Below are positions 1 through 7,049 of a stretch of 18,305 bases of DNA, piece by piece. This DNA is from RGIG4694 sp964501705 (lineage in GTDB: Bacteria > Bacillota > Clostridia > Oscillospirales > Ruminococcaceae): the NCBI GenBank assembly GCA_964501705.1, contig CAZCUQ010000027.1:1-18305 (forward strand), read 5' to 3'. A program made the translations under genes and the position numbers. Every line of letters begins with the position of its first letter. Position 1 is the stretch's first letter. Under the pieces are notes generated by a model, which made no database searches, was not told the DNA's origin, and worked only from the letters and a program-made list of their open reading frames with translations.

Positions 1-58
1 CTTTTTTATATTTCTTTCGACTCTTTTTGCTCTATTTTCGGCGGGTTGCACAAAACAG

Positions 59-691
59 TCATTTCCATTTTCTGTTGGCAGCAGGTCTCCCATGTCCGAA
101 ATAAATGGTTTTAACCTTTAATTTCCCGATCTTGTCCGCGCTTTTCAGCATTTTTTCCCGATCGTGGAAGATAAGCGGCAGAGACGGAAAAATAAAATTC
201 ATCAAAGCGTCGCCAACGATAAGACTTTTTCCGACTTTTAATGCCAAAGAACCGTCAGTATGCCCGGGAACCTCCGCTATTTTTGCGGTAATTCCGTATT
301 CACGCAAGGTATCGCCCTCTTTAAAAAAAACAGTCGGAACAAACGGCGGAATTTTTTCCTCATTCATGCTTTTAAGAGAAGCCGCGAGAAGTTTTCTGCC
401 GAAAAATCCGTTTGCTTCAAGCTTCTGTCCCTTATTGTCAAGCAGCAGACCCACATCGTCCTTGCTTATAGCCACGGGGATATTCAACTTTTCGGAAAGG
501 TAAGCCGCGTTCTGAACATAATCGATATGCCCGTGAGTGAGCAGTATCAGATTCACGGAATAATCTTTACATTCCCCAAGGATCTTTTCCCTGTATTTTT
601 CCGTTGCGGTATCTACAAGCACGGCATTTTTCCCGTTTGATACTATGTAGCAGTTAACGTATCCGCATTTTATTCTTGTAATTTTATCCAT
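59..691 (-). CDS. MBL-fold metallo-hydrolase
   Basis: A 210-residue cytoplasmic protein of the metallo-beta-lactamase superfamily, close in size to the glyoxalase II-like/YcbL group of small hydrolases; the substrate cannot be told from sequence. Metal-ligand motifs appear in order: THGHID at residues 52-57 (His53, His55, Asp57), GHTDGS at 143-148 (His144), GDA at 160-162 (Asp161) and FGHGRP at 198-203 (His200). The last His of the usual HxHxDH motif is Tyr58, so one ligand of the second metal site is changed. ATG at 691 lies about 125 nt downstream of the predicted transcription start of a strong minus-strand promoter (823-851). The Shine-Dalgarno is weak (GGCGG about 8 nt upstream). The gene is divergent from the DUF4358 lipoprotein. 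The fold is secure; the exact reaction is unknown. Confidence 0.88.
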   Translation of the reverse strand: MDKITRIKCGYVNCYIVSNGKNAVLVDTATEKYREKILGECKDYSVNLILLTHGHIDYVQNAAYLSEKLNIPVAISKDDVGLLLDNKGQKLEANGFFGRKLLAASLKSMNEEKIPPFVPTVFFKEGDTLREYGITAKIAEVPGHTDGSLALKVGKSLIVGDALMNFIFPSLPLIFHDREKMLKSADKIGKLKVKTIYFGHGRPAANRKWK

Positions 692-822
692 AAATCAATC
701 CGCCATTCTTGTATTTTTCAGCGATAAAGCTCTTTAATCGTCTTGCAAAGATCTGTTGATTTTTACTTCCCTTTTCGGATCACTTTGAGATCTGACGGAA
801 GAAATAAAACAGCTTTAATACC

Positions 823-851
823 ATTATAGTGTATTTTTTATAATTTGTCAA
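823..851 (-). promoter_or_regulatory. Sigma-A promoter for MBL hydrolase
   Basis: Read on the minus strand, TTGACA (846-851) and TATAAT (823-828) are both perfect consensus hexamers with a 17-bp spacer. Transcription would start near 816, leaving a leader of about 125 nt before the ATG at 691. Confidence 0.82.
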
Positions 852-861
852 CAAAAAATCA

Positions 862-897
862 TGTAAATCAACATTCTTTTGTTACATATGATTTACA
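862..897. repeat. Inverted repeat between divergent promoters
   Basis: TGTAAATCA at 862-870 is matched perfectly by TGATTTACA at 889-897, an inverted repeat of 9-bp arms with an 18-bp spacer. It lies directly upstream of the minus-strand -35 box (846-851) and about 50 bp upstream of the plus-strand -35 box (944-949). That placement fits a two-fold-symmetric regulator site, but no regulator gene is adjacent; an operator role is inference. Confidence 0.45.
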
Positions 898-943
898 GAA
901 AAATTTCAATTAATTACGGAAAATCAATATTTCGGCTGAAAAC

Positions 944-973
944 TTGACTTTGTAATTTTACGTGTGATATAAT
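944..973 (+). promoter_or_regulatory. Sigma-A promoter for DUF4358/recombinase genes
   Basis: TTGACT (944-949) and TATAAT (968-973) are separated by 18 bp, with an upstream TG (TGA-TATAAT, extended -10). Transcription would start near 980, about 60 nt before the ATG at 1040. Confidence 0.8.
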
Positions 974-1039
974 TGGTATGAATAATCGGAGAGCTCGTAC
1001 ATATTATAATGAAAACAAAAGAAAAGGATGTTTTGCAAT

Positions 1040-1648
1040 ATGAAAAGACACTTTCCGGTCATACCATGTATCATTGCCGCGGGACTTCTGACAGCCTGCG
1101 GAAATAATGCGGACGAAGCGGGGAACGAAACCTCCGTGCAGACTGAATCGCAGACGGAAGAAAGCACTTCCGAAACGGAAACTTCTTCGGAATCCGATAC
1201 GGAGAATTCCTCCGAATCGGAAAATACCGAGACAGAAAGCTCTTCGGGAGAGGAAAACGCGGAAAATCCGCTTAAGCCTCTTGCAGACGCCGCTCTTGCG
1301 GTGGGAGAATGGCCTCACATGGAGGAAGTCACCGATGAGGCTGTTATTTCCGACTATTTCCTGCTTGACGCTGATAATTCAAACTACAAAAACCTGATGG
1401 TGATGCAGTGTCCCATGAGCGCAAACATGAGCGAGCTTATCATTATTGAAGCGGAAGATACCGAAACCGCTTCGGAGGATCTCGATGCGCGCCTTAAAAA
1501 AGCCCAAGACACCGACGCTTTTTACCCTGACGATGTTGAAAAAGCTAAAAACGCCATTGTCGGAACAGCGGGAGGATACGCGTACTATATCCTCAGTTCG
1601 GAGCCTGAAAAATCCGAAGAAGCGCTTCTTATGCAGATCGAAGGATAA
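1040..1648 (+). CDS. DUF4358 domain lipoprotein
   Basis: A 202-residue secreted lipoprotein of unknown function. The chosen ATG at 1040 has AAAAGGA 11 nt upstream; an ATG at 1028 overlaps that ribosome-binding site and is less likely. Residues 1-20 form a signal peptide (Lys-Arg, hydrophobic core, lipobox LTAC with Cys20). Residues 21 to about 78 are a Ser/Thr/Glu-rich, strongly acidic linker typical of surface lipoproteins that span a thick wall. The rest resembles the DUF4358 family, common in Clostridia: a start like LADAALAVGEWPHM, a central MSANMSELIIIEAED segment and a tail with GGYAYYILSSEPE. The next gene is 56 nt downstream with a hairpin between. The family call is from memory of the pattern and moderately sure; the cellular role is unknown. 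Confidence 0.75.
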   Translation: MKRHFPVIPCIIAAGLLTACGNNADEAGNETSVQTESQTEESTSETETSSESDTENSSESENTETESSSGEENAENPLKPLADAALAVGEWPHMEEVTDEAVISDYFLLDADNSNYKNLMVMQCPMSANMSELIIIEAEDTETASEDLDARLKKAQDTDAFYPDDVEKAKNAIVGTAGGYAYYILSSEPEKSEEALLMQIEG

Positions 1649-1656
1649 TATATTAA

Positions 1657-1679
1657 GGTACTTCCGCAAAGGAAGTGCC
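1657..1679 (+). promoter_or_regulatory. Intercistronic hairpin before recombinase gene
   Basis: GGTACTTCC (1657-1665) pairs with GGAAGTGCC (1671-1679) over 9 bp including one G-U, with a 5-nt loop. No T-run follows, so it is not a typical intrinsic terminator. It ends 11 nt before the AAGGAG Shine-Dalgarno of the recombinase and could act as an mRNA stability or processing element, or a leaky stop. Confidence 0.45.
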
Positions 1680-1704
1680 TGACTTTCCGAAAGGAGACAG
1701 TCTA

Positions 1705-2736
1705 ATGAAACTCGACAAACCCGAAATAAAAGAAAAGCTCTACTCAGACGCTCCGCCGTATATAGAAGAGTTTCTCGATTATATGCGCGTGATAAAGGGG
1801 CGCTCCGAAAAAACGATAGAATCGTACTACCGCGATTTGCGTATGTTTTTAAGATACATAAGGCTTACGACGGAGGATCTTCCGAAAGAGACAAGGCTTG
1901 ACGATATCCCTATAGATACCCTGCCGTTTGAAAGGGTAAAGAATGTCACAACGAAGCAGATCACCGCTTTTCTGGGCTACAGTGCCGTCAAATGCAAAAA
2001 TATCGAAAGAACGAGAGCAAGAAAAATCGCGGCATTAAGAAGTTTTTACAAGGCACTCTGCAACGACAGGCTCGTAAGCTACTCGTCGGACAACAATCCC
2101 GTGGAGTTCACCGAAACTCCCGCTCTTCGGAAAGCCGCTCCGAAATATCTCGCGCTTGAAGAGAGCAGAAAGCTTCTCGAAAATGTTCCCGATGACAATT
2201 CCGGCGACTACACCCGCGATTACTGTATAATCACGCTGTTCATCAACTGCGGAATGAGACTTTCCGAGCTTGTTGGGATAGATATAAACGACATCGATGA
2301 GGAGGAATGTACCCTAAGGCTTCTCGGAAAGGGCAACAAGGAACGCATTATTCATCTGAATTCCGCCTGTATGGATGTTCTGCGGGAATATCTCGCCGTG
2401 CGTCCCGATTCCGAGACTGACCCCGACGCGTTGTTTTTAAGCAAGCGCAGAAAGCGCATCAGCAACCGCCGCGTACAGCAGATAGTGGAAAACGCTTTAA
2501 AAGCAAGCGGTCTTCAGGGAAGAGGTCTTTCCACGCATAAGCTCCGCCACACCGCCGCAACTTTAATGTATCAATACGGCGGAGTAGACCCCCTTGTCCT
2601 GAAAGAGATACTCGGTCACGCAAGCACCGTAACCACCGAGATATACACGCATCTATCGAACGAGAACGTAAGAAATGCGCTTGATTCAAATCCCCTCGCG
2701 GACGAGACCAGGCACAGGAAAAAAGCCGTTCCGTAA
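1705..2736 (+). CDS. XerC/D-like tyrosine recombinase
   Basis: A 343-residue site-specific recombinase of the phage-integrase/Xer family. ATG at 1705 is chosen because AAGGAG (1691-1696) sits 8 nt upstream; a GTG at 1675 lies inside the upstream hairpin. Residues 15-120 form the SAM-like core-binding domain (YIEEFLDYMRVIKGRSEKT). The catalytic domain follows with the full active site: Arg185 (GMRLSEL), Lys209 (GKGNKER), His278 and Arg281 (HKLRH), His305 (LGHAS) and nucleophile Tyr314 (IYTHLS). Size and motifs match chromosome-dimer resolvases XerC/XerD, but many Clostridia carry extra Xer-like recombinases, so I give no symbol. It shares the upstream promoter with the lipoprotein and ends 6 bp from the convergent DUF368 gene. 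No att-like repeats or prophage genes are present. Confidence 0.9.
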   Translation: MKLDKPEIKEKLYSDAPPYIEEFLDYMRVIKGRSEKTIESYYRDLRMFLRYIRLTTEDLPKETRLDDIPIDTLPFERVKNVTTKQITAFLGYSAVKCKNIERTRARKIAALRSFYKALCNDRLVSYSSDNNPVEFTETPALRKAAPKYLALEESRKLLENVPDDNSGDYTRDYCIITLFINCGMRLSELVGIDINDIDEEECTLRLLGKGNKERIIHLNSACMDVLREYLAVRPDSETDPDALFLSKRRKRISNRRVQQIVENALKASGLQGRGLSTHKLRHTAATLMYQYGGVDPLVLKEILGHASTVTTEIYTHLSNENVRNALDSNPLADETRHRKKAVP

Positions 2737-2742
2737 AGAAGA

Positions 2743-3648
2743 TCATCCGTCGGCGCGTTCGTTCTGAAGCTTTTTTACTTTTTCCGCCCTGCTTTTAAAA
2801 AACTGAAGTCCGACAATGATCAGTGCTCCGAAAAGAAATCCGATAATGCTGAAAGTGCCGGCAGTCATGGCGGGTCTTGGCTCATCGAGTGATTCGGGGC
2901 CGCGCACGATAGCGTAGATCGAGCCTATCATCATTCCGATGATAAAGTATATCATTGCGCCTCTGTGCTTTTCGAGAGCCGCTTTCAGAAGCCTGATTAT
3001 AAGAAATACTCCGAGAACTATTCCTATTCCCATGGGGATTATTATTTTAAGCCCCGAAAAATCAAGGCTGAGAAGATCCTTTACCGCGGTTATTATCGGG
3101 ACGTAAACACCGCAGATAAGCATTATCGTAGAGCCGGATATCCCCGGAAGGACCATCGCCGAAATCGCAGCCATTCCGCAAAACGTGACAAAAAGATATT
3201 CGGAAGCGGACGGGGCGGAAAGATCCATTTCCGTATTATTGTTAAATACCGTCAGAAGCACCACAAGAGCTATACCGAACAGCGTAAAAAAAGATACTCT
3301 CAAGCCGTTTTTCAGAGTTTCTTTTTCCTCGCGAATCACGATCGGGAGAGAAAAAACGATAAAACCCAGAAATACCGATGAAACGAGATATATTTTGTCG
3401 TTAAAAAGAGCCGACAGCACCGTGACCGCTCCCGCGAAGCCTATAATCCAGCCAAGTCCAAGCTTTATGAGGAAAGCGAAGGCTTTTTTTCTTTTTTTTC
3501 TGTCGTTTCCGAAAATATCGCTGAGCGAACCTATGAAATCATCGTAAATGCCCGTCAGAAAGGCTATAGTACCGCCCGATACTCCGGGAACGCTGTCCGC
3601 GAGAGCCATCAGAAAACCGTTTGCCGCAATAAGCAGACTTTTCATCAT
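2743..3648 (-). CDS. DUF368 membrane protein, undecaprenyl-phosphate translocase-type
   Basis: A 301-residue polytopic membrane protein of the DUF368 family. Family members (PopT) have been shown to return the lipid carrier undecaprenyl phosphate across the membrane for reuse in cell-envelope synthesis. The sequence shows several hydrophobic segments and two related re-entrant motifs, PGVSGGT near the N-terminus (about residues 20-26) and PGISGST near residue 170, arranged as an internal duplication. The start is ATG 3648 (MMKSLL) with AAGGA 8 nt upstream (3657-3661). The longer reading to 3747 would begin inside the -10 box and adds a poorly conserved tail. The family is secure; substrate transfer from studied homologues is inference. 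Confidence 0.85.
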   Translation of the reverse strand: MMKSLLIAANGFLMALADSVPGVSGGTIAFLTGIYDDFIGSLSDIFGNDRKKRKKAFAFLIKLGLGWIIGFAGAVTVLSALFNDKIYLVSSVFLGFIVFSLPIVIREEKETLKNGLRVSFFTLFGIALVVLLTVFNNNTEMDLSAPSASEYLFVTFCGMAAISAMVLPGISGSTIMLICGVYVPIITAVKDLLSLDFSGLKIIIPMGIGIVLGVFLIIRLLKAALEKHRGAMIYFIIGMMIGSIYAIVRGPESLDEPRPAMTAGTFSIIGFLFGALIIVGLQFFKSRAEKVKKLQNERADG

Positions 3649-3745
3649 TTTAACATTCCTTTTCCTTATGAATGTGGCGGCGTTATTCTTCGCAGAGGAC
3701 AGTCCCCGAAAGAAACAGCCGATTTTATAAAAATCATCCGATAAC

Positions 3746-3774
3746 ATTATACATTATATTTTTTCCAAAATCAA
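3746..3774 (-). promoter_or_regulatory. Sigma-A promoter for DUF368 gene
   Basis: On the minus strand TTGATT (3769-3774) and TATAAT (3746-3751) are 17 bp apart. Transcription from about 3739 gives a ~90-nt leader to the ATG at 3648 and excludes a start at 3747. Confidence 0.7.
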
Positions 3775-3819
3775 TAGCTGATGGGAAATTTCCGAAAAAA
3801 CTTTTTCAGGGGGATAATT

Positions 3820-4296
3820 ATGATATATACGAAATATTACAATTCGCCTCTCGGGAAAATACTTCTGTCCTCCGACGGGAAAAATCTCACGGGAGCGTGG
3901 TTTGAGGGGCAGAAACACTTCCCGCTTGATTTGAGCGGCAAGGAAGCTTCTCTGCCTGTTTTTGACAAAACATCGGATTGGTTCGATATTTATTTTTCGG
4001 GAGAAGAGCCGGGGTTTTGTCCGCAGATCGAGCTTATCGGAACGGATTTTCAAAAAAGCGTTTGGAAAAAACTTCTCGAAATTCCGTACGGGGGAACAGT
4101 CTCTAACGGCGATATAGCAAAAAAGCTCGGAACATCGGCGTTTCGGGCGGTCGGTGGAGCGGTCGGGCGAAATAACATATCCGTGATAATTCCCTGTCAC
4201 CGCGTTATAGGAAAAAACCGAAGTCTCACGGGCTACGCGGGCGGTCCGGAGCGAAAAGAAAAGCTTCTCGCTCTGGAAAAACGCATAAAAAAGTAA
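3820..4296 (+). CDS. ogt: Methylated-DNA-[protein]-cysteine S-methyltransferase
   Basis: A 158-residue suicide repair enzyme that moves the alkyl group from O6-alkylguanine (and O4-alkylthymine) in DNA onto its own cysteine. The active site IIPCHRVIG is present with nucleophile Cys126, preceded by FQKSVWKKLLEIPYGGTVSNGDIA (helix-turn-helix start) and the RAVGGAVGRN segment holding the arginine finger, and followed by the GYAGG loop. Length is typical of the short Ogt form without an Ada regulatory domain. ATG 3820 is preceded by AGGGGG (3808-3813), 6 nt away; a longer start at 3781 is not supported by any ribosome-binding site. It is divergent from the DUF368 gene. No convincing promoter could be identified upstream. 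Confidence 0.93.
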   Translation: MIYTKYYNSPLGKILLSSDGKNLTGAWFEGQKHFPLDLSGKEASLPVFDKTSDWFDIYFSGEEPGFCPQIELIGTDFQKSVWKKLLEIPYGGTVSNGDIAKKLGTSAFRAVGGAVGRNNISVIIPCHRVIGKNRSLTGYAGGPERKEKLLALEKRIKK

Positions 4297-4318
4297 CAAA
4301 AAACTTTTTAAAAACCTA

Positions 4319-4348
4319 TTGACAAGGCGTGTGACAGTGTGGTATAAT
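4319..4348 (+). promoter_or_regulatory. Sigma-A promoter for plsC-ispH/rpsA
   Basis: TTGACA (4319-4324) and TATAAT (4343-4348) are perfect hexamers with an 18-bp spacer. The start point near 4355 means plsC translation must begin downstream of it, which supports the GTG at 4394. Confidence 0.85.
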
Positions 4349-4393
4349 AAGATTATGAATTATGCTGTGTCAGTATATTTTCGGAGGTGTGCG

Positions 4394-5023
4394 GTGAACG
4401 TTGTTGTAAGAACCTGTGTGAGGCTTCTCTATCATGTTGTGTATGATCTGCACTTTGAGGGAAAGGAAAACCTCCCCGAAAAGGAGGGCGTTATAATTGC
4501 TTCAAATCACAGAAGCTACGCCGATCCCGTGCTTCTTACAATGTATATGAAACGCCCCGTAAAATATATGGCTAAGGAAGAGCTTTTCAAAAACAAACTC
4601 TTCGCGGCGTTTATCCGTATGCTCGGCGCTTTTCCGGTGTCGCGCGGAAAAGGCGATCTCGGTGCTATCGACAAGAGCATAGATATCCTTAAAGCGGGCG
4701 GCAATCTCGTGATTTTCCCCGAAGGTACGCGTTCAAAGGAAAATAAGGTCGGAAACGGGAAAACAGGCGTCGCTATGATCGCCGCCAAAGCGGGTGCGGA
4801 TATTCTTCCTGTAGGTATATGCTTCGAGGGCGAAAAGCTTGCTTTCAGAAAAAAACTGACGGTCAGATTCGGCAGGATCATAAAATATGAGGAGCTTAAT
4901 GTCACAGACGCGTCTCCTCATGAGCTGAAGCTTGTAAAACGGCGTATAATGGACGATATAACGACTCTTGTCGAGGGGAGGCCGCACGAGCGGGGATCCT
5001 CTTCGGACAAAGAAAAAATATGA
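4394..5023 (+). CDS. plsC: 1-acyl-sn-glycerol-3-phosphate acyltransferase
   Basis: A 209-residue membrane-associated acyltransferase that adds the second fatty acid to lysophosphatidic acid to make phosphatidic acid for phospholipid synthesis. Catalytic block I is NHRSYAD (HX4D) near residue 37, and block III FPEGTRS lies near 107-113; the AFPVSRGKGD segment between them fits block II. The start is GTG 4394 with GGAGG (4383-4387) 6 nt upstream. Longer readings start in or at the promoter (4319, 4355) and are rejected. The stop overlaps the ispH-rpsA start by ATGA (5020-5023), which implies translational coupling. Several LPLAT-superfamily enzymes share these motifs; PlsC is the best fit by size and context. 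Confidence 0.88.
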   Translation: MNVVVRTCVRLLYHVVYDLHFEGKENLPEKEGVIIASNHRSYADPVLLTMYMKRPVKYMAKEELFKNKLFAAFIRMLGAFPVSRGKGDLGAIDKSIDILKAGGNLVIFPEGTRSKENKVGNGKTGVAMIAAKAGADILPVGICFEGEKLAFRKKLTVRFGRIIKYEELNVTDASPHELKLVKRRIMDDITTLVEGRPHERGSSSDKEKI

Positions 5024-6984
5024 TCACTCTCGCAAAATCGGCAGGCTTCTGCTTCGGCGTCAGACGTGCGGTAGAGGCTGTTGAAAAATCACTTGAAAAA
5101 GGAAAAACAGCCACTCTCGGCGAGATCATACATAACGGCGCTGTCGTGGAAACGCTGAAAAAACGCGGCGCAAGAGTAATTCATTCTCCCGAAGAAGCAG
5201 GAAAAGACGAAACCGTTATTATTCGTTCGCACGGAGTTCCCGATGAGGTTTACGAGCGTTTTTATAAGCTCGGTATTTCATACATTGACGGGACTTGCCC
5301 GTTTGTAAAAAGGATTCACGATATCGTTCGGGAAAAATCCGCCGCGGGATATGAGATAATCATAATCGGGGACGAAAACCATTCGGAAGTACAGGGTATC
5401 GCGGGCGCTTCAAAAACTCATGCTGTGATTCTTGATGACAATGATGCCCTTTGTGAATATCTTCTTAAAATTAATGAAAATCACGCGAAAAGTATTGCAA
5501 TTGTCTTTCAGACGACATATAATGTAGATAAGGCGGAGTCATGCGTAAAAACTGCGAAAAAATACAGTAACGCCGAGGTTTTCAATACGATTTGCAGTGC
5601 CACCTCCGAAAGACAGAAGGAAGCTGAAAATATTTCACGCAGTTCCGATATTATGATAGTCGTCGGCGGAAAACACAGCGCAAATACCAAAAAGCTTTAT
5701 GAGATATGCAAGGGAAACTGTCCGTATACGTTTCTTATAGAAAACGCGGATGAATTAAAAAGACTTGAATGGCCTGCGGGCTTTTCAGATATATGTAATA
5801 TCCGTGCGGGTATTACGGCGGGTGCTTCGGCTCCCGCAGATATAATCAAGGAGGTTTATAACCAAATGAGCGAAAAAATTCTTACTGATGAGGAGTTCAA
5901 TTTTGAAGCAGAGCTTGAGGCTTCTCTCAAAAAATTACATAATGGGGATAGGGTGAAAGGCGTAGTTACTACTGTGAACAAGACCGAAGCGATCATTGAC
6001 ATCGGCGCTAAGCAGACCGGCTACGTAAGTGCGGACGAGCTTACCGACGACACGACGAAGAAACCCTCCGATGTAGTTAAGGTAGGCGATGAGCTTGATT
6101 TTATCGTGCTCAAGGTAAATGACGCGGAGGGCAGCGTAACGCTCTCCAAGAGAAAAGTTGACGCGTTTATCGGCTTTGACAAGATCGTTAAGGCTTACGA
6201 GGAAAAGGCTGTCCTTACGGGCGTTGTTACGGATGTCGTAAAGGGAGGAGTTCTTGCGGTCGTCAACGATATCAACGGTATCAAGGTGTTTATTCCCGCG
6301 TCTCAGGCGGTTTCGAGAAGAGATGAAAAACTGGACGAGCTTAAGAAAAAGGAGGTTCAGTTTAAGATCATAGAGGTCAACGAGCAGAAGCAGAAAGCTG
6401 TCGGCTCCATCAAGCAGGTTCTTTCCGCCGAAAAGGAAGCAGCAAGGGAAAAATTCTGGGAGACGGTCAAGGTCGGCGACAAGTTCAAGGGCGAGGTCAA
6501 ATCTCTCACAAATTACGGTGCGTTTGTCGATCTCGGAGGTATCGACGGAATGGTTCATATTTCCGAGCTTTCCTGGAATCGTATCAAGAATCCCTCTGAG
6601 GTAGTATCCGTGGGAGACGAGCTTGAAGTTTACGTCAAAGATCTTGACAGAGAAAACGGCAGGATTTCTCTCGGCTACAAGAAAGCGGAGGACGATCCTT
6701 TCCTCAAATTCTCAGCCGAGTATAAGGCGGGAGATATTGTTGATACAAAGATAGTATCCATCACACCGTTTGGCGCGTTTGCACAGATAATTCCGGGAAT
6801 AGACGGACTTATTCACATCTCTCAGGTTTCCGAAAAGAGAGTTGCGAATGTCAAGGATGTTCTCAGCGTAGGCGACGAGGTAAAGGTCAAAATTACCGAG
6901 ATCGATGCGGAAAAGAAGAGGATCAGTCTTTCCGTAAGAGCACTTTCCGAGGGAAATGCGCAAGCTGACGAAACGGCTGAATAA
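5020..6984 (+). CDS. ispH-rpsA: IspH-ribosomal protein S1 fusion (HMBPP reductase/S1)
   Basis: A 654-residue two-part protein. Residues 1 to about 280 are 4-hydroxy-3-methylbut-2-enyl diphosphate reductase (IspH/LytB), the last MEP-pathway enzyme making IPP and DMAPP. The 4Fe-4S cysteines are Cys11 (GFCFGV), Cys93 (GTCPFV) and Cys192 (ICSATSERQ). Substrate residues include His38 (EIIHN), His71 (RSHGV), His121 and Glu123 (ENHSEVQG) and the FQTT threonines (165-166). From about 283 onward is a ribosomal protein S1-like part with four S1 RNA-binding domains at about 307-378, 394-463, 484-553 and 569-638, against six in E. coli S1. This fusion is a known clostridial arrangement. ATG overlaps the plsC stop (ATGA). 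An internal Shine-Dalgarno and ATG lie exactly at the junction (5848-5868). A terminator follows at 7003. Confidence 0.95.
   Translation: MITLAKSAGFCFGVRRAVEAVEKSLEKGKTATLGEIIHNGAVVETLKKRGARVIHSPEEAGKDETVIIRSHGVPDEVYERFYKLGISYIDGTCPFVKRIHDIVREKSAAGYEIIIIGDENHSEVQGIAGASKTHAVILDDNDALCEYLLKINENHAKSIAIVFQTTYNVDKAESCVKTAKKYSNAEVFNTICSATSERQKEAENISRSSDIMIVVGGKHSANTKKLYEICKGNCPYTFLIENADELKRLEWPAGFSDICNIRAGITAGASAPADIIKEVYNQMSEKILTDEEFNFEAELEASLKKLHNGDRVKGVVTTVNKTEAIIDIGAKQTGYVSADELTDDTTKKPSDVVKVGDELDFIVLKVNDAEGSVTLSKRKVDAFIGFDKIVKAYEEKAVLTGVVTDVVKGGVLAVVNDINGIKVFIPASQAVSRRDEKLDELKKKEVQFKIIEVNEQKQKAVGSIKQVLSAEKEAAREKFWETVKVGDKFKGEVKSLTNYGAFVDLGGIDGMVHISELSWNRIKNPSEVVSVGDELEVYVKDLDRENGRISLGYKKAEDDPFLKFSAEYKAGDIVDTKIVSITPFGAFAQIIPGIDGLIHISQVSEKRVANVKDVLSVGDEVKVKITEIDAEKKRISLSVRALSEGNAQADETAE
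5848..5868 (+). promoter_or_regulatory. Internal Shine-Dalgarno and ATG at the IspH/S1 junction
   Basis: AAGGAGG (5848-5854) lies 11 nt before an in-frame ATG (5866-5868, Met283) that begins MSEKILTDEEF, the first residues of the S1 part. Initiation here would make a free 372-residue S1-like protein. The motif is visible; its use is inference. The coding here is Lys-Glu-Val-Tyr, a common helix end in IspH, so chance is possible. Confidence 0.5.
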
Positions 6985-7002
6985 TTATTTATCAGGATAT
7001 TG

Positions 7003-7035
7003 AAAAATCCCCTCTGTTATCGGAGGGGATTTTTT
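7003..7035. terminator. Bidirectional intrinsic terminator
   Basis: CCCCTC (7009-7014) pairs with GAGGGG (7023-7028) around an 8-nt loop, and the stem is extended by A5T on the left and AT6 on the right. Runs of A and T on both sides let it end the ispH-rpsA transcript (plus) and the glycosyltransferase transcript (minus, stop at 7050). Confidence 0.85.
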
Positions 7036-7049
7036 ATTAAAAACCAAAT

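Larger units (their letters stand above)
692..1039. other. Divergent intergenic region
   Basis: This 348-bp AT-rich gap separates the MBL hydrolase (minus) from the DUF4358 lipoprotein (plus). It holds one promoter for each direction, their -35 boxes about 90 bp apart, and an inverted repeat midway between them. The ~125-nt leader of the hydrolase transcript (about 692-816) shows no riboswitch or small ORF that I can support. Confidence 0.6.

Noticed and set aside
1705..2736. Recombinase as part of an integrated element, with ssrA as attachment site
   Set aside because: tmRNA genes are common att sites, but the recombinase is 9 kb away, no duplicate of the ssrA 3' end was noticed, and housekeeping genes lie between them.
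3649..3747. 33-residue N-terminal extension of the DUF368 protein
   Set aside because: Its ATG falls in the -10 box of the gene's own promoter, and a good Shine-Dalgarno fits ATG 3648.
4288..4309. AAAAAGT/ACTTTTT hairpin as ogt terminator
   Set aside because: The stem is only 7 bp, almost all A-T, with the T's inside the stem; too weak in such AT-rich DNA to call.
5935..6558. 207-residue minus-strand ORF opposite the S1 domains
   Set aside because: It lies antisense to a well-conserved coding region, with no ribosome-binding site or recognisable domain; a shadow ORF.
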